A stretch of DNA of 64,000 bases from Lacibacter luteus (lineage in GTDB: Bacteria; Bacteroidota; Bacteroidia; Chitinophagales; Chitinophagaceae): the NCBI RefSeq assembly GCF_004118265.1, contig NZ_SDHW01000001.1:930001-994000 (forward strand). Reading direction: 5' to 3'. Below are positions 7,471 to 17,145 of the stretch, piece by piece. The position numbers were made by a program, and so were the translations under genes. The first letter of the stretch is position 1, and each line of letters begins with the position of its first letter. The notes below the pieces were generated by a model, which saw only the letters and a program-made list of their open reading frames with translations, was not told the origin of the DNA and did not search any database.

Positions 7471-8877
7471 ATGGCATACGACGTTATTGTTCTTGGTAGT
7501 GGTCCTGGTGGTTATCCTGCCGCTATCCGTGCTTCTCAGCTTGGTTTTAAAGTAGCAATTGTTGAAAAAGAAAGCCTTGGTGGTGTTTGTTTAAACTGGG
7601 GTTGTATTCCTACAAAAGCGTTGCTGAAAAGTGCGCAGGTGTACGAATACATGAAGCACAGTGCCGATTATGGTATTGCCGCTTCGAGTGTACAACACGA
7701 TTTTGGCGGTGTGGTAAAACGCAGCCGTGGTGTGGCCGATAAAATGAGCAAAGGTGTTACCTTCCTCATGAAGAAAAACAAGATTGATGTAATTATGGGT
7801 TACGGAAAAATTGCCGGCAAAGGCAAGCTGGAAGTAACTGCAGCCGATGGCAGCAAAAGCATCGTTGAAGGAAAATATATTGTGATTGCAACAGGTGGCC
7901 GCAGCCGTCAGTTGCCTTCTATGCCGCAGGATGGTAAAAAGATCATTGGCTATCGTGAAGCAATGACTTTGGCCGATCAACCAAAATCAATGATCGTGGT
8001 TGGCAGTGGTGCTATTGGTGTTGAGTTTGCAGATTTCTATAACAGCATGGGTACAAAGATCACCATCGTTGAATTTATGTCACGTGTGGTTCCTGTGGAA
8101 GATGAAGACATTTCGAAAGAACTGGAAAAACAGTTCAAGAAGAAAGGCATCACCATTATGACCAGCGCCGAAGTAACAAAAGTTGATACTTCAGGTGCAG
8201 GTGTAAAAGCTACTGTTAAAACAGCTGCAGGCGAACAAGTACTTGAAGCAGATATTCTGTTAAGTGCTGCCGGTGTTGTTGCCAACATCGAAAACATCGG
8301 ACTTGAAGAAAACGGTATCAAAACTGAAAAAGGAAAGATCGTTGTAGATAAGTTCCAGCAAACATCTGTGCCCGGCATTTATGCTATCGGTGACTGTGCT
8401 CCCGGCCAGGCCCTTGCACACGTTGCAGGTAAAGAAGGTATCAATGCAGCTGAACACATGGGTTACCTCGAAAAGAAATACCACCATACTCCTGAAGCAA
8501 TGGACTACAACAACATTCCCGGTTGTACTTATTGCACGCCTGAAATTGCAAGCGTAGGTTATACCGAAAAAGCTGCGAAAGAAGCAGGTTACGAAGTAAA
8601 GGTTGGTAAGTTTCCGTTCATGGCAAGTGGTAAAGCAAGTGCTGCCGGCGCTACTGAAGGTTTTGTAAAAGTAATTTTCGATGCGAAATATGGCGAGTTC
8701 CTCGGCGCTCACATGATTGGCATGGGTGTTACAGACATGATTGCCGAAGTGGTTGTTGCACGTAAGCTGGAAACAACTTACCATGAGATCCTTAACTCAG
8801 TGCATCCGCATCCTACCATGAGTGAAGCAGTGAAAGAAGCAACTGCTGCTGCTTACGGTGAGGCGATTGATATTTAA
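7471..8877 (+). CDS. lpdA: Dihydrolipoyl dehydrogenase
   Basis: A 468-residue flavoprotein, the E3 subunit that reoxidises dihydrolipoamide in the 2-oxoacid dehydrogenase and glycine cleavage complexes. It shows the FAD-binding VLGSGPGGYPAAIRA at the N-terminus, the redox disulfide GGVCLNWGCIPTKALL near residue 40, an NAD-binding VVGSGAIGVEFADFY near residue 175, AIGDCAPGQALAHVA near 310, and the C-terminal catalytic HPHPTMSE. Length and motifs are normal. A single-gene unit with its own promoter, ended by hairpins at 8885-8911 and 8927-8950. Confidence 0.96.
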   Translation: MAYDVIVLGSGPGGYPAAIRASQLGFKVAIVEKESLGGVCLNWGCIPTKALLKSAQVYEYMKHSADYGIAASSVQHDFGGVVKRSRGVADKMSKGVTFLMKKNKIDVIMGYGKIAGKGKLEVTAADGSKSIVEGKYIVIATGGRSRQLPSMPQDGKKIIGYREAMTLADQPKSMIVVGSGAIGVEFADFYNSMGTKITIVEFMSRVVPVEDEDISKELEKQFKKKGITIMTSAEVTKVDTSGAGVKATVKTAAGEQVLEADILLSAAGVVANIENIGLEENGIKTEKGKIVVDKFQQTSVPGIYAIGDCAPGQALAHVAGKEGINAAEHMGYLEKKYHHTPEAMDYNNIPGCTYCTPEIASVGYTEKAAKEAGYEVKVGKFPFMASGKASAAGATEGFVKVIFDAKYGEFLGAHMIGMGVTDMIAEVVVARKLETTYHEILNSVHPHPTMSEAVKEATAAAYGEAIDI

Positions 8878-8926
8878 TTGTCCGAACCGTGATTATTAGG
8901 ATTTCACGGTTTTAAGAGATAAACAA

Positions 8927-8950
8927 AGCCCCGACTTTAAAATCGGGGCT
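8927..8950 (+). terminator. Terminator between lpdA and the convergent 601-residue gene
   Basis: An 8-bp stem AGCCCCGA / TCGGGGCT with an 8-base loop, followed by TTTCTTTT on the plus strand; a shorter T run exists on the minus strand. A weaker hairpin AACCGTGA / TCACGGTT (8885-8911) precedes it. It ends lpdA and may also end the convergent gene. Confidence 0.75.
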
Positions 8951-8970
8951 TTTCTTTTCCGTTGACCGAT

Positions 8971-10776
8971 TTAAATTATTTTACGATGAACAGTCATCAA
9001 TAAATCGAGTTCTTCTTCTACGCTATTCAAAGCCGCATCAAACTCCTCTCTCCCACTTACCGCAACAACAGAAAGATTACGGTAATAGTCAATCCCATCA
9101 CGCAGGTTGCTGCAGAAAGAAGTAATGTATTTTTTCTTCTTCGCATCCTGTTCAACAGTTGCTCCTTCTGCCAATTGCTCACGCAGGTAGTTCATATATA
9201 AATGCAATTCGGCAATAAACATATGCGGCCTGCTTTTATTTTCCATAATGTTTTCTCTGCCGTAAATATGATCTGTCATTGTTTGCAAAGAAACCACTTT
9301 GGAAAAATTGGCAATGTTCGGGCCGGGACAAATGGTTACGGCTTCCAACTTCTTTACAAAAGTTTGCTTATAGTTTATTGCAGCAGAATTACTGAGACCA
9401 ACACATAAACATTCTTTATCCAACACTTGCTGTGCCTGCTTTTCATACTCCGCTTGCGGCAATTGCAACAACTGTAATTGTTCCAGCTTCAACTGCTGGT
9501 ATTTTTTTGATGCAGTACAGATTGGTTCTTTTGTAAACTCGGTGTTAAACGACAAATGCTTTTCGGTGCAGGGGCTGCCGGGATTTCCTTTGTTGATCCT
9601 CGTTTCTTTTTCTTTTGCTGAACTTGTTCCTTTGAGATAATGAAAACGTACACCCAACGGCGAGTTATTGCTCAGCACCACATCGTTTTCTTTGGCTGCG
9701 CATAACAGTTGCATGGTTTCTTCATCAACCGTTGTTGCTTCGGGTACTAATAAAAACGGTGTTCCCCAGCCGGTACTTTGTATGCCGTATTGCTGATGCA
9801 GGAATTCATCTTCTTCGCTTGTACCAATGCCGCCTTGTACCGAATACACAATCGCTGGTGCTTTATCGAAACTGCGGTTGTTCTTTTTCTGTTGTGCCGC
9901 ATTATAAATTTCAAACAAAGCACTTGTCAATTCTTCTTTCTTTGTTTTAAACTCTTCGAGTATGGGCCCAAGCAAATAACCTTCTGTTGCAAATGCATGT
10001 CCTCCACAATTCAACCCCGATTCAATTCTGAACTCACTTACCCAAATACCTTTCTTGGCTAAATATTTTCCCTGTATCAATGCCGATCGGTAATCACTCA
10101 CCTTCACCACTACTTTCTTGTTAAACACGCCTTCCTCATTTGCATCCAGTTCTTTGCATTGTTCAAGATAGTTGTACAAACGTGGATTCATTCCTGCAGA
10201 AAAAATTACGGACGAATTAGCAAGATCGCTTTTTACAAATCCACGTAAGGCAGCAACAGCTTCCGAACCATCTTCCTGTAACACACCTTCTTTATTGAAA
10301 GTTTCACGATCAACCTTGGTCATGATGTTTACATCAATTGCACCAGGCACAATCTGCGAACGCAAATACTGTTCAATCTTTTCTTTTTCGTGTTGATGAC
10401 TCATCTTCATCATTTGCTTATACAGTTGCTTCAAAGCACTGTCCTCAGGCAGCATTTCAAAATACTTGATGATCTCCGAGCCTTTTTCAAATGCAGCTGT
10501 CTTCAGCTTCTCCACCTGTTGTTGCACAATGCTGTTTACAAGATTGAGATAGTCAGCAATACGTTTAGCCCTGTAATCTTCTTCATGCGTTGCAATGGGA
10601 TGATAAGGAAGATTGGCTGTTTGATAATAATGGCTACGCATCATTTCAATTAACCTGTCTTCCACAATGGAAATAACAGAAGAGATACCGAAGCGTGCAA
10701 CTTTAATGGGACTATCAACAGTGTAGGCCAATCCCATTACGGGGATATGAAACCTGTGCGGAGAAGAATAATTCAT
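8971..10776 (-). CDS. Possible FMN TIM-barrel protein (nitronate monooxygenase-like)
   Basis: A large 601-residue cytoplasmic protein with no signal peptide. Near the N-terminus it has FHIPVMGLAYTVDSPIKVA and in the middle NCGGHAFATEG, VYSVQGGIGTSEED and QSTGWGTPFLLVPEAT. The GGH and GGIGT blocks and their spacing recall the flavin-binding TIM barrel of nitronate monooxygenases and related enzymes. The protein is much longer than those (about 320-380 residues), with helical extra sequence at residues 40-140 and a C-terminal region of about 200 residues. I treat the family link as tentative. Monocistronic and convergent with lpdA. Confidence 0.45.
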   Translation of the reverse strand: MNYSSPHRFHIPVMGLAYTVDSPIKVARFGISSVISIVEDRLIEMMRSHYYQTANLPYHPIATHEEDYRAKRIADYLNLVNSIVQQQVEKLKTAAFEKGSEIIKYFEMLPEDSALKQLYKQMMKMSHQHEKEKIEQYLRSQIVPGAIDVNIMTKVDRETFNKEGVLQEDGSEAVAALRGFVKSDLANSSVIFSAGMNPRLYNYLEQCKELDANEEGVFNKKVVVKVSDYRSALIQGKYLAKKGIWVSEFRIESGLNCGGHAFATEGYLLGPILEEFKTKKEELTSALFEIYNAAQQKKNNRSFDKAPAIVYSVQGGIGTSEEDEFLHQQYGIQSTGWGTPFLLVPEATTVDEETMQLLCAAKENDVVLSNNSPLGVRFHYLKGTSSAKEKETRINKGNPGSPCTEKHLSFNTEFTKEPICTASKKYQQLKLEQLQLLQLPQAEYEKQAQQVLDKECLCVGLSNSAAINYKQTFVKKLEAVTICPGPNIANFSKVVSLQTMTDHIYGRENIMENKSRPHMFIAELHLYMNYLREQLAEGATVEQDAKKKKYITSFCSNLRDGIDYYRNLSVVAVSGREEFDAALNSVEEELDLLMTVHRKII

Positions 10777-11114
10777 GCTGCAAATAACCAGGCACTAACA
10801 AATTGCCTGTTGCGTTTGGAGTGATCAATAAAACAGTTGGTTGTTTAGAAACCTTTTTCGTTCGCAAAATTATTGCGACTTGCCAAGCTTCTGTTGTACA
10901 GTTAAATGACAGGAAACCTGTTTGCGGCTGACCTTCGTCAGTTCGGTTATGGTTTGTAAGCCAGTTGCGCAAGGGTTGCCAACCTTCATCCTTCGGCAGG
11001 CTCGGGAGTTGGCAACCCTCACCATCCAACCACTCTATCAACCGCTGCAACGAAAGCCCTGCTTTTTTTCTGTGAGTTCTTTACTTTCAGGCATAAACCA
11101 TTTAAACAACCAGT
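10777..11114. other. Intergenic region upstream of the M28 peptidase gene
   Basis: A divergent spacer of 338 bases. It contains a small hairpin ACAGG-AAA-CCTGT (10909-10921), the large inverted repeat at 10972-11019, and a possible -7 box TACTTTCA just before the peptidase gene. Minus-strand reading frames across it look non-coding. Confidence 0.5.
10972..11019. repeat. Inverted repeat AGGGTTGCCAAC
   Basis: AGGGTTGCCAAC (10972-10983) and GTTGGCAACCCT (11008-11019) are perfect reverse complements around a 24-base centre that includes CCTTCGGCAGGCTCGGGAG. Intergenic, and REP-like in appearance. Confidence 0.75.
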
Positions 11115-12683
11115 ATGAGAAAGCTTCTGTTATCGGCTTCCTTGTTGCTAAGCCTTTCGGCTCTTGCACAGGAAGAAAAAGTAGATCAGGAAATCATCAA
11201 CAAAATCATTAAAGAGGGAACAACCAATTCGCAGGTAATGAACATTGCGTTTCATTTAACCGATGTAAGTGGTCCACGTTTAACCAACTCGCCCGGCTAT
11301 TACCGTGCTGCGGACTATGCCATTGCCGAAATGAAAAAATGGGGCGTATCCAAAGCAGGCTTAGATGCATGGGGCGAATTTGGCCAGGGTTGGCAGTTGA
11401 AAAAAAGCTATGTAGCCATGACTGCACCTTATTACAAACCTATTCTTGCCTATCCAAAAACATGGACACAAAGTACAAAGGGTTTGCAAAAAGCAGAAGT
11501 AGTTGTGATTAATGTAAAAGACTCAACAGAATTACTGCAATACAAAGGCAAGCTTGCAGGCAAAGTAGTATTGGTAAATCGTACAGACGAATACAAGCAC
11601 AGTTTTAAACCAGATGCAACCCGTTATACCGAAGATGAGTTGCAAAAAATGGCAGCGTATCAAATTCCAACACAGCCACAAGGTCCACGCCAGGGTGGTA
11701 ATCCAAACATGGCACGCTTTGGAGCTGCACAACGTTTAAACACACTCATTAAAGAATTAATTACAAGCGAAGGTGCTGCAGCATTTTTAACCGCCAGCAC
11801 AGCATCGCACGACGGAACCATTTTTGTACAAAACCCCGCTGGTAACCGTGTTGATTTTGTAAACGGCAAACCATCGGTACTGGAAATTGCTGTTGCGTAT
11901 GAAGATCTGAAAACCATCAATCGTTTGGTAAACATGGGCACACCAGTGAGTATGGAATTAGATGTACAATCGGAGTTTACGGGTAAAGATGTAAAAGGTT
12001 ACAATGTTATTGGCGAAATAAAAGGAACCGATCCCAAACTGAAAGATGAAGTGGTAATGATTGGTGCACACCTCGACAGCTGGCATGGTGCAACAGGTGC
12101 AACTGATAATGCGGCCGGTTGTGCTGTAATGCTGGAAGTGATGCGCATTTTTAAAGCATTGAACCTGCAACCGAAACGCACCATCCGCATTGCATTGTGG
12201 AGCGGCGAAGAACAAGGTTTACTTGGCTCCCGTGGCTGGATCAAAAACTATGTGGGCGATCGTGTAACAAAAGAAATTAAACCTGAACAGGGAAAAATTT
12301 CTGCTTACTACAATATTGATAACGGAACAGGAAAAATAAGAGGCGTGTATTTAGAAGGTAACGCTGCCGTACAACCGATTTTTTCGAAATGGCTGGAGCC
12401 GTTTAAAGAAATGGGCGCTTCAACGCTTACACTTCAAAACACCGGCGGTACCGATCATATTTCGTTTAACGAATTAGGTATACCGGGTTTTCAGTTTATC
12501 CAGGACGAAATTGAATACGACACCAGAACACATCATACCACCATGGACAGCTACGATCATTTGGTTGCAGATGATCTTAAACAAATGGCTGTAATTGTTG
12601 CCAGCTTTGTGTACAACACAGCAATGCGTGATGGTTTATTACCACGTAAAGAAATGCCGAAACCTGTACAAACGCAACGATAA
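11115..12683 (+). CDS. Secreted M28 family metallopeptidase
   Basis: A 522-residue exported zinc peptidase. The signal peptide (residues 1-18, ending ALAQ) is followed by an N-terminal region with an inserted PA-like domain, then the M28 catalytic domain. Zinc and catalytic residues are visible in GAHLDSWHGATGATDNAAG (around residues 316-334), WSGEEQGLLGSRGW and GGTDHISF. M28 members are aminopeptidases or carboxypeptidases acting on peptides in the periplasm or outside. The substrate is unknown. Single gene, followed directly by a terminator. Confidence 0.9.
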   Translation: MRKLLLSASLLLSLSALAQEEKVDQEIINKIIKEGTTNSQVMNIAFHLTDVSGPRLTNSPGYYRAADYAIAEMKKWGVSKAGLDAWGEFGQGWQLKKSYVAMTAPYYKPILAYPKTWTQSTKGLQKAEVVVINVKDSTELLQYKGKLAGKVVLVNRTDEYKHSFKPDATRYTEDELQKMAAYQIPTQPQGPRQGGNPNMARFGAAQRLNTLIKELITSEGAAAFLTASTASHDGTIFVQNPAGNRVDFVNGKPSVLEIAVAYEDLKTINRLVNMGTPVSMELDVQSEFTGKDVKGYNVIGEIKGTDPKLKDEVVMIGAHLDSWHGATGATDNAAGCAVMLEVMRIFKALNLQPKRTIRIALWSGEEQGLLGSRGWIKNYVGDRVTKEIKPEQGKISAYYNIDNGTGKIRGVYLEGNAAVQPIFSKWLEPFKEMGASTLTLQNTGGTDHISFNELGIPGFQFIQDEIEYDTRTHHTTMDSYDHLVADDLKQMAVIVASFVYNTAMRDGLLPRKEMPKPVQTQR

Positions 12684-12700
12684 AAAATGCATTTACAAGA

Positions 12701-12731
12701 AACAGCCCCGCTTTTAGCAGGGCTGTTTTTA
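12701..12731 (+). terminator. Terminator after the M28 peptidase gene
   Basis: AACAGCCCCGC / GCAGGGCTGTT stem with one mismatch and a 5-base loop, continuing into TTTTTATTTAT on the plus strand. The convergent T9SS gene ends just beyond. Confidence 0.75.
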
Positions 12732-12763
12732 TTTATAACCATTCAAACTACTACACACTAAGA

Positions 12764-14782
12764 TCAAAGTTTTACAAACTTGTACATTTTAGCTGCAACA
12801 GCATCCTTTTGCTGCACATACAAATAATACGTACCCGGCTTAAGCAAGCTGATATTCATCTTAAGGTTGCTGCCTGAAAAAGTTGTTTGCTGCAAAACAG
12901 CACCGGACACATCGTATATAACCGCCTGTGCATTTTTAACAGGAGCTCCGGTATATAAATTCAGTTCGTGCTGTGCAGGGTTGGGATAAAAATTTAACTC
13001 ATCCGTTAATTGATTAGCTTTTATCAAAACAGAAGAAGAATATACAATTGAGTGATCTTTCATGATCACTTTTATTCTGTAGTTAAACCCAACTCCCTGC
13101 GCTGAAAGAATATCTTCAACAGCATAAACAGTTTTATGTACAACCGCATTAACTTCAGCAACCGTTACATAAATTCCATTATCTGCACTTCGTTCAACCA
13201 CAAAACTATTTGCTGAAGAAAGTATTTCAGCATCAACCTTCCAACCCACAAACGCTTTATTGCCTTTGCTGTTTCCATTTATTTCAACTTTTGCGTTGGG
13301 CAAAACTGAACAACTGCCTGTTGTATAAACAATCTGAATGGTATCAACTGCATGTACTTCACATCCGTTATACAAGCGTTGCGCAACATAGTAAATACCG
13401 GGACCGTTGATATTTACAGATGTGCCGGTTGCCGGATTGGTAGTAATACTTCCGTTGGGTGTACTCCATTCGTAAGAAGATGAACTAACAGGGTTATTAA
13501 CAAAAAGTGTACTTACAGGATTGTTAGGACACAAAGCCGGGAAATTTGAAGAAGCATTCACTGCAGAACCCGATGGCAATGCTCCAAAATCGTAAGGCCC
13601 CATAAAATCCTGCAGGTTTGATGTAAAGGAAGCCGATGATCTTGATTTAAAAAAAACAGAATTGAACAATGGTGTACATTGACCTATACCTAAAGCAGTA
13701 TACAAAGCAGGATCTAATCCTATCCTTGTTAAATTGATACCGGTTTCAACAAACTGAAGTTGATCGAAATTAGAAGACCATATCCGTTGTGTATTTGAAG
13801 AATTAAAAGTTGTTGTACCCCATGGTGTAGCATATGTAGTATCGGTAAGTGCTATGCCACTGTAGTTAGACGTACCCGCACCAAACGCTGTAGTGTTTGC
13901 ATTTGAAACAATTTGTGCGTAGCCATAACTGCCCCCCGATGGCATATCGAAATTTGCATTAAAATTAAAGAACGCCGGATTTACTGTGCTATAAGTAGAA
14001 GCTGAAATCCAGATTCTGATGTCGAGTACAGGAGCTGAGCCAGGACTAAATGTAGCTGAAATGATCATATCGCCTGTTTGAATAATCTGCCCACTTGCAT
14101 TAAACTTCCATTCGGAATGTCCTCCTTCTGTACCACCGGTAGCGAACAAACCTGTTGTTGCATTATAAACACATGATTTTTTAAAAAGCTCTATATCATA
14201 ATAGCGGGAGCCTAGTACACCCAGCGTAGTTATGCCAAAATTCATCCATAACGAGTCGCTTGCCGAACTCCCATCTCTCCGCATGTGCGCAAATCCATCA
14301 ACAAGATCATTCTTACTTGGTATTGTTTGCGTACCTACATTCCAGCCAGTATTGGGATTATCTGCATTTTTAGCTGCATTACCAAAAGTTGTACTATCGT
14401 AAGTTGTAGTGGAACCAACTGCACTACCAGTATAATCTCTTACATATAACCCGTCAATCCAAACTCTTCCATTCACAGTTGTATTATTCACAACATTCAT
14501 TCTTCGGCTGAAGGAAATGTTTTCACCGGTCATCAATCTTGTTCTGTAAGCTGAAGCACCGGTAGTGTCAATTACTCCTCTTCCTGTACCTGAATATGCT
14601 GCAGGTAAAAACCAATCATCGTTATTATATGCAAGAAGTGTTGTTGTGCCGAATTTTGCATAACCAACTTTTGTATCACCATCAATTGTAAAATTTGCAA
14701 GTGTTCCGCCATTTGCCAATTGAGCTTTAACATGCAAGCTGTTAACAGCAAGAAGAATAAGGAAGGGTACTAAATGTTTCAT
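12764..14782 (-). CDS. T9SS-exported cell-surface protein with type A sorting domain
   Basis: A 672-residue protein with an N-terminal signal peptide (ending VKAQ) and a C-terminal sorting domain: FYPNPAQHELN, YDVSGAVL and LKPGTYYLYV followed by KMYKFVKL. This is the type A T9SS signal that sends proteins across the outer membrane. The central part is beta-rich, with a PKD-like segment near residues 430-490 (SSSYEWSTPNGSI). No catalytic motif is visible, so a structural or adhesive role is likely. It is the only protein in the window with a recognisable T9SS tail, and it implies the organism has the system. Confidence 0.85.
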   Translation of the reverse strand: MKHLVPFLILLAVNSLHVKAQLANGGTLANFTIDGDTKVGYAKFGTTTLLAYNNDDWFLPAAYSGTGRGVIDTTGASAYRTRLMTGENISFSRRMNVVNNTTVNGRVWIDGLYVRDYTGSAVGSTTTYDSTTFGNAAKNADNPNTGWNVGTQTIPSKNDLVDGFAHMRRDGSSASDSLWMNFGITTLGVLGSRYYDIELFKKSCVYNATTGLFATGGTEGGHSEWKFNASGQIIQTGDMIISATFSPGSAPVLDIRIWISASTYSTVNPAFFNFNANFDMPSGGSYGYAQIVSNANTTAFGAGTSNYSGIALTDTTYATPWGTTTFNSSNTQRIWSSNFDQLQFVETGINLTRIGLDPALYTALGIGQCTPLFNSVFFKSRSSASFTSNLQDFMGPYDFGALPSGSAVNASSNFPALCPNNPVSTLFVNNPVSSSSYEWSTPNGSITTNPATGTSVNINGPGIYYVAQRLYNGCEVHAVDTIQIVYTTGSCSVLPNAKVEINGNSKGNKAFVGWKVDAEILSSANSFVVERSADNGIYVTVAEVNAVVHKTVYAVEDILSAQGVGFNYRIKVIMKDHSIVYSSSVLIKANQLTDELNFYPNPAQHELNLYTGAPVKNAQAVIYDVSGAVLQQTTFSGSNLKMNISLLKPGTYYLYVQQKDAVAAKMYKFVKL

Positions 14783-15201
14783 AAGTATAGGTTATAATTA
14801 CTAGGTTAATACGTGTTGATACGATGAGCAATTAGCGTTTTACGATTTAGTTATCGTAAACAGCCGCCTTACAGCTTGTTCATTCAAATCGAATCCCGTA
14901 AATACTTGTGAAACTGAATAAGAGAAAATACTGAAGAAATATTCATTTTCATTGGGATCGGATAATCGAAAACACTTATAATTCTAACACAAAGCTAGTA
15001 AAACTCGTAACCGGCAAAAGAGACAAATCACTTAGTAAAAATACTATTCATTATAAGTGCCTGTCTTCCTTCAACTTATTACAATAAAATATGCAATTAT
15101 TTAAATGCCCGAATACAAGAAAAGAGAATATGCTGTTTAAACACCATGTTTCCTGTTACCTTCGCTGCCATAATTAATTACTAAAGCACTGCGTATTTTT
15201 T
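14783..15201. other. Divergent intergenic region
   Basis: A 419-base A+T-rich spacer between the T9SS-cargo gene and the dCMP deaminase gene. The deaminase promoter (15136-15164) lies at its right end. I see no small ORF, RNA or repeat in the remainder. Confidence 0.5.
15136..15164 (+). promoter_or_regulatory. Promoter of the dCMP deaminase gene
   Basis: A -7 box TACCTTCG (15157-15164) with a weak -33 TTTA (15136-15139) 17 bases upstream. The leader to the ATG at 15202 is about 35 bases. Confidence 0.45.
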
Positions 15202-15699
15202 ATGAGCAAACGAGCCAATTATATTTCATGGGACGAATACTTTATGGGGGTTGCTTTACTTTCGGCAAAACGAAGTAAAGATCCTTCCACACAGGTTGGA
15301 GCGTGCATTGTAAACACAAAAAATAAAATTGTTGGCGCCGGCTACAATGGTTTACCCGCAGGTTGTAATGATGATGAATTTCCGTGGGATAAACAGGGTG
15401 CGTTTCTTGAAACAAAATATCCCTATGTATGCCATGCAGAACTAAATGCTATTCTCAACAATATTGGCATGGATCTTCATGGATGCAGAATTTACACCGC
15501 TCTTTTTCCTTGTAACGAATGCGCAAAAGCAATTATACAGGCGGGTATATCAGAAGTTATCTTTCTATCGGACAAATATGGAACAACCGATTCATCGCTT
15601 GCATCGAAACGCATGTTACAAACAGCAGGTGTTATTTACAGAAAAGTAGAAACCGACATCCAACACCTGCAACTTTCATTTAAGGAAACAGAAATATAA
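15202..15699 (+). CDS. Deoxycytidylate (dCMP) deaminase
   Basis: A 165-residue zinc deaminase converting dCMP to dUMP for thymidylate synthesis. It has [14 protein letters not shown], the long dCMP-deaminase insert before the zinc site, CHAELNAIL (His ligand and catalytic Glu) and [12 protein letters not shown] (two cysteine ligands). The length fits the ComEB/dCMP deaminase family. The next gene is a deoxyribosyltransferase-like protein, so both may serve deoxynucleotide metabolism, though a 208-base gap separates them. Confidence 0.9.
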   Translation: MSKRANYISWDEYFMGVALLSAKRSKDPSTQVGACIVNTKNKIVGAGYNGLPAGCNDDEFPWDKQGAFLETKYPYVCHAELNAILNNIGMDLHGCRIYTALFPCNECAKAIIQAGISEVIFLSDKYGTTDSSLASKRMLQTAGVIYRKVETDIQHLQLSFKETEI

Positions 15700-15907
15700 C
15701 AGGCAATTATTTTCGAGCCATACGAAAAAAAACACTTCCCCATCTACCACTTATAGGTGTTAGCAAAACGAAAAAAGCGGTTGTACCTGTAAACGAAGCA
15801 GTTAAGGAAATGCATAAATTTTTCCCCATAAATGTGATTAACTTTTTATTCACTTAGGCGGGTTGGTATTCCTTTATCTTACTTTCCAAATCGTATTTTG
15901 CAGGAGT

Positions 15908-16333
15908 ATGAAAGCCTATATTTCCATCAGTTACCAAAAACGCCGCAGTTTAAACACCGCTATTACAGCTATTATGACTGTATTGGAAGAACACCAGATT
16001 GAATCGCTGGTATTTGTAGACCAACACAAGTTTGAACCCGAACAGGAACAGGAAATGATGCAGGCTGCACTTGCTTCTCTCGACCAATGCGATATTCTCA
16101 TTGCAGAAACATCGCACAAAGGCATTGGCATTGGTATTGAAGCAGGTTATGCAAAGGCAAAACAAAAGCCGGTAGTTTATTTACGTCATAAAGAATCGGA
16201 ACACTCTACTACACTTTCCGGTGTTAGTGATTACGCTGTTATTTACAAAAGTGCCGACGATCTGCAACAACAATTACACAATGTTGTAAAAGAAATTCTA
16301 CTGCAGCCCGTTGCCGTTGCCAGCAATAGCTAA
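15908..16333 (+). CDS. Nucleoside 2-deoxyribosyltransferase-like protein
   Basis: About 141 residues from the ATG at 15908 (MKAYISISYQKR); an upstream start at 15863 would add unlikely hydrophobic codons. The block DILIAETSHKGIGIGIEAGYA, followed by KPVVYL, matches the nucleotide-binding and active-site region of nucleoside 2-deoxyribosyltransferase-fold proteins, including the GIGIE segment with the catalytic Glu. The fold call is fairly safe; the substrate is not known, and some relatives are N-glycosidases. Confidence 0.65.
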   Translation: MKAYISISYQKRRSLNTAITAIMTVLEEHQIESLVFVDQHKFEPEQEQEMMQAALASLDQCDILIAETSHKGIGIGIEAGYAKAKQKPVVYLRHKESEHSTTLSGVSDYAVIYKSADDLQQQLHNVVKEILLQPVAVASNS

Positions 16334-16473
16334 GCAATATTTTATTGTTGCTGATGTTATGATTTTACAGAGAAACTTTCTACATTTCTAAACTGTTCGT
16401 ACTCCTCTGTTAACGAGCCATGCCAGCTTGCCTCTCGTAACTGCTATTATTTTTTACTCCAAAATTACCAACC

Positions 16474-17082
16474 ATGCGTAACTCCATGTATTTGCTGTGC
16501 GTTATTCTGTTGAGCATGTTTTTTATGAATGCCTGTAACGAACAGGCTCCGGAAACAAACACAGGCACCAAAGAAGTTCCTGTTAAATCGCCGGAAGAAA
16601 TGATTAAAGAAGGCGAACGTTTAGTTGCGTCACACGACTGCGAAATTTGCCATTCACCCAAACGTTTAGGACCGCAGGGTCCGGAGATCATTCCTGAACT
16701 TCGTTTCAGCGGTCATCCATCTACCAGCACATTACCTCCAACAAATGATGCAGCATTAAAATCGGGCTGGGTATTATTTGCTCCGGATTTTACTTCTGTT
16801 ATTGGGCCATGGGGACAATCGTATGCCGGAAACATCAGCAGCGATTCAACCGGTATTGGTATGTGGACAGAAGAACAGTTTAAAAAAGTTTTACGAGAAG
16901 GTAAATTCAAAGGCCTGGATAACACACGCCCCATTTTACCGCCTATGCCCTGGCAGGCATTTCAACATATGACCGATGATGAAATTAGTGCCATTTTCGC
17001 TTACCTCAAATCAACAAAACCGGTTAAGAATGTAGTACCGCAGGCAAAGATCAATGCACCACCGCCACCTGTAAAAAGTTAG
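16474..17082 (+). CDS. c-type cytochrome lipoprotein
   Basis: A 202-residue exported protein. The N-terminus is a lipoprotein signal ending in MNAC (Cys about residue 21), followed by a low-complexity linker. The haem-binding site is CEICH (Cys56, Cys59, His60). The region MPWQAFQHMTDDEISAIFAYL near the C-terminus supplies a likely axial methionine and the last helix of a class I cytochrome c fold. A probable periplasmic electron carrier anchored by lipid; no oxidase or dehydrogenase gene lies nearby to name its partner. Confidence 0.85.
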   Translation: MRNSMYLLCVILLSMFFMNACNEQAPETNTGTKEVPVKSPEEMIKEGERLVASHDCEICHSPKRLGPQGPEIIPELRFSGHPSTSTLPPTNDAALKSGWVLFAPDFTSVIGPWGQSYAGNISSDSTGIGMWTEEQFKKVLREGKFKGLDNTRPILPPMPWQAFQHMTDDEISAIFAYLKSTKPVKNVVPQAKINAPPPPVKS

Positions 17083-17092
17083 ATTATTCATT

Positions 17093-17130
17093 GTATAAAA
17101 AAAGACCACAGCTGTGGTCTTTTTTTATAC
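17093..17130. terminator. Bidirectional terminator, perfect palindrome
   Basis: A perfect 38-base palindrome: two 19-base halves, GTATAAAAAAAGACCACAG and its exact complement. It provides a stem with flanking A and T runs for both strands, between the convergent cytochrome and band-7 genes. Confidence 0.85.
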
Positions 17131-17145
17131 ATGTTGTTTGAAAAA

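Noticed and set aside
10715-11050. A 111-residue minus-strand reading frame overlapping the start of the 601-residue gene
   Set aside because: It runs through the intergenic inverted repeat, overlaps a well-supported gene in another frame, and has no signal, motif or promoter.
15863-15907. Upstream start for the deoxyribosyltransferase-like gene
   Set aside because: It would prepend 15 hydrophobic residues to a cytoplasmic enzyme fold; the ATG at 15908 gives the expected first strand.
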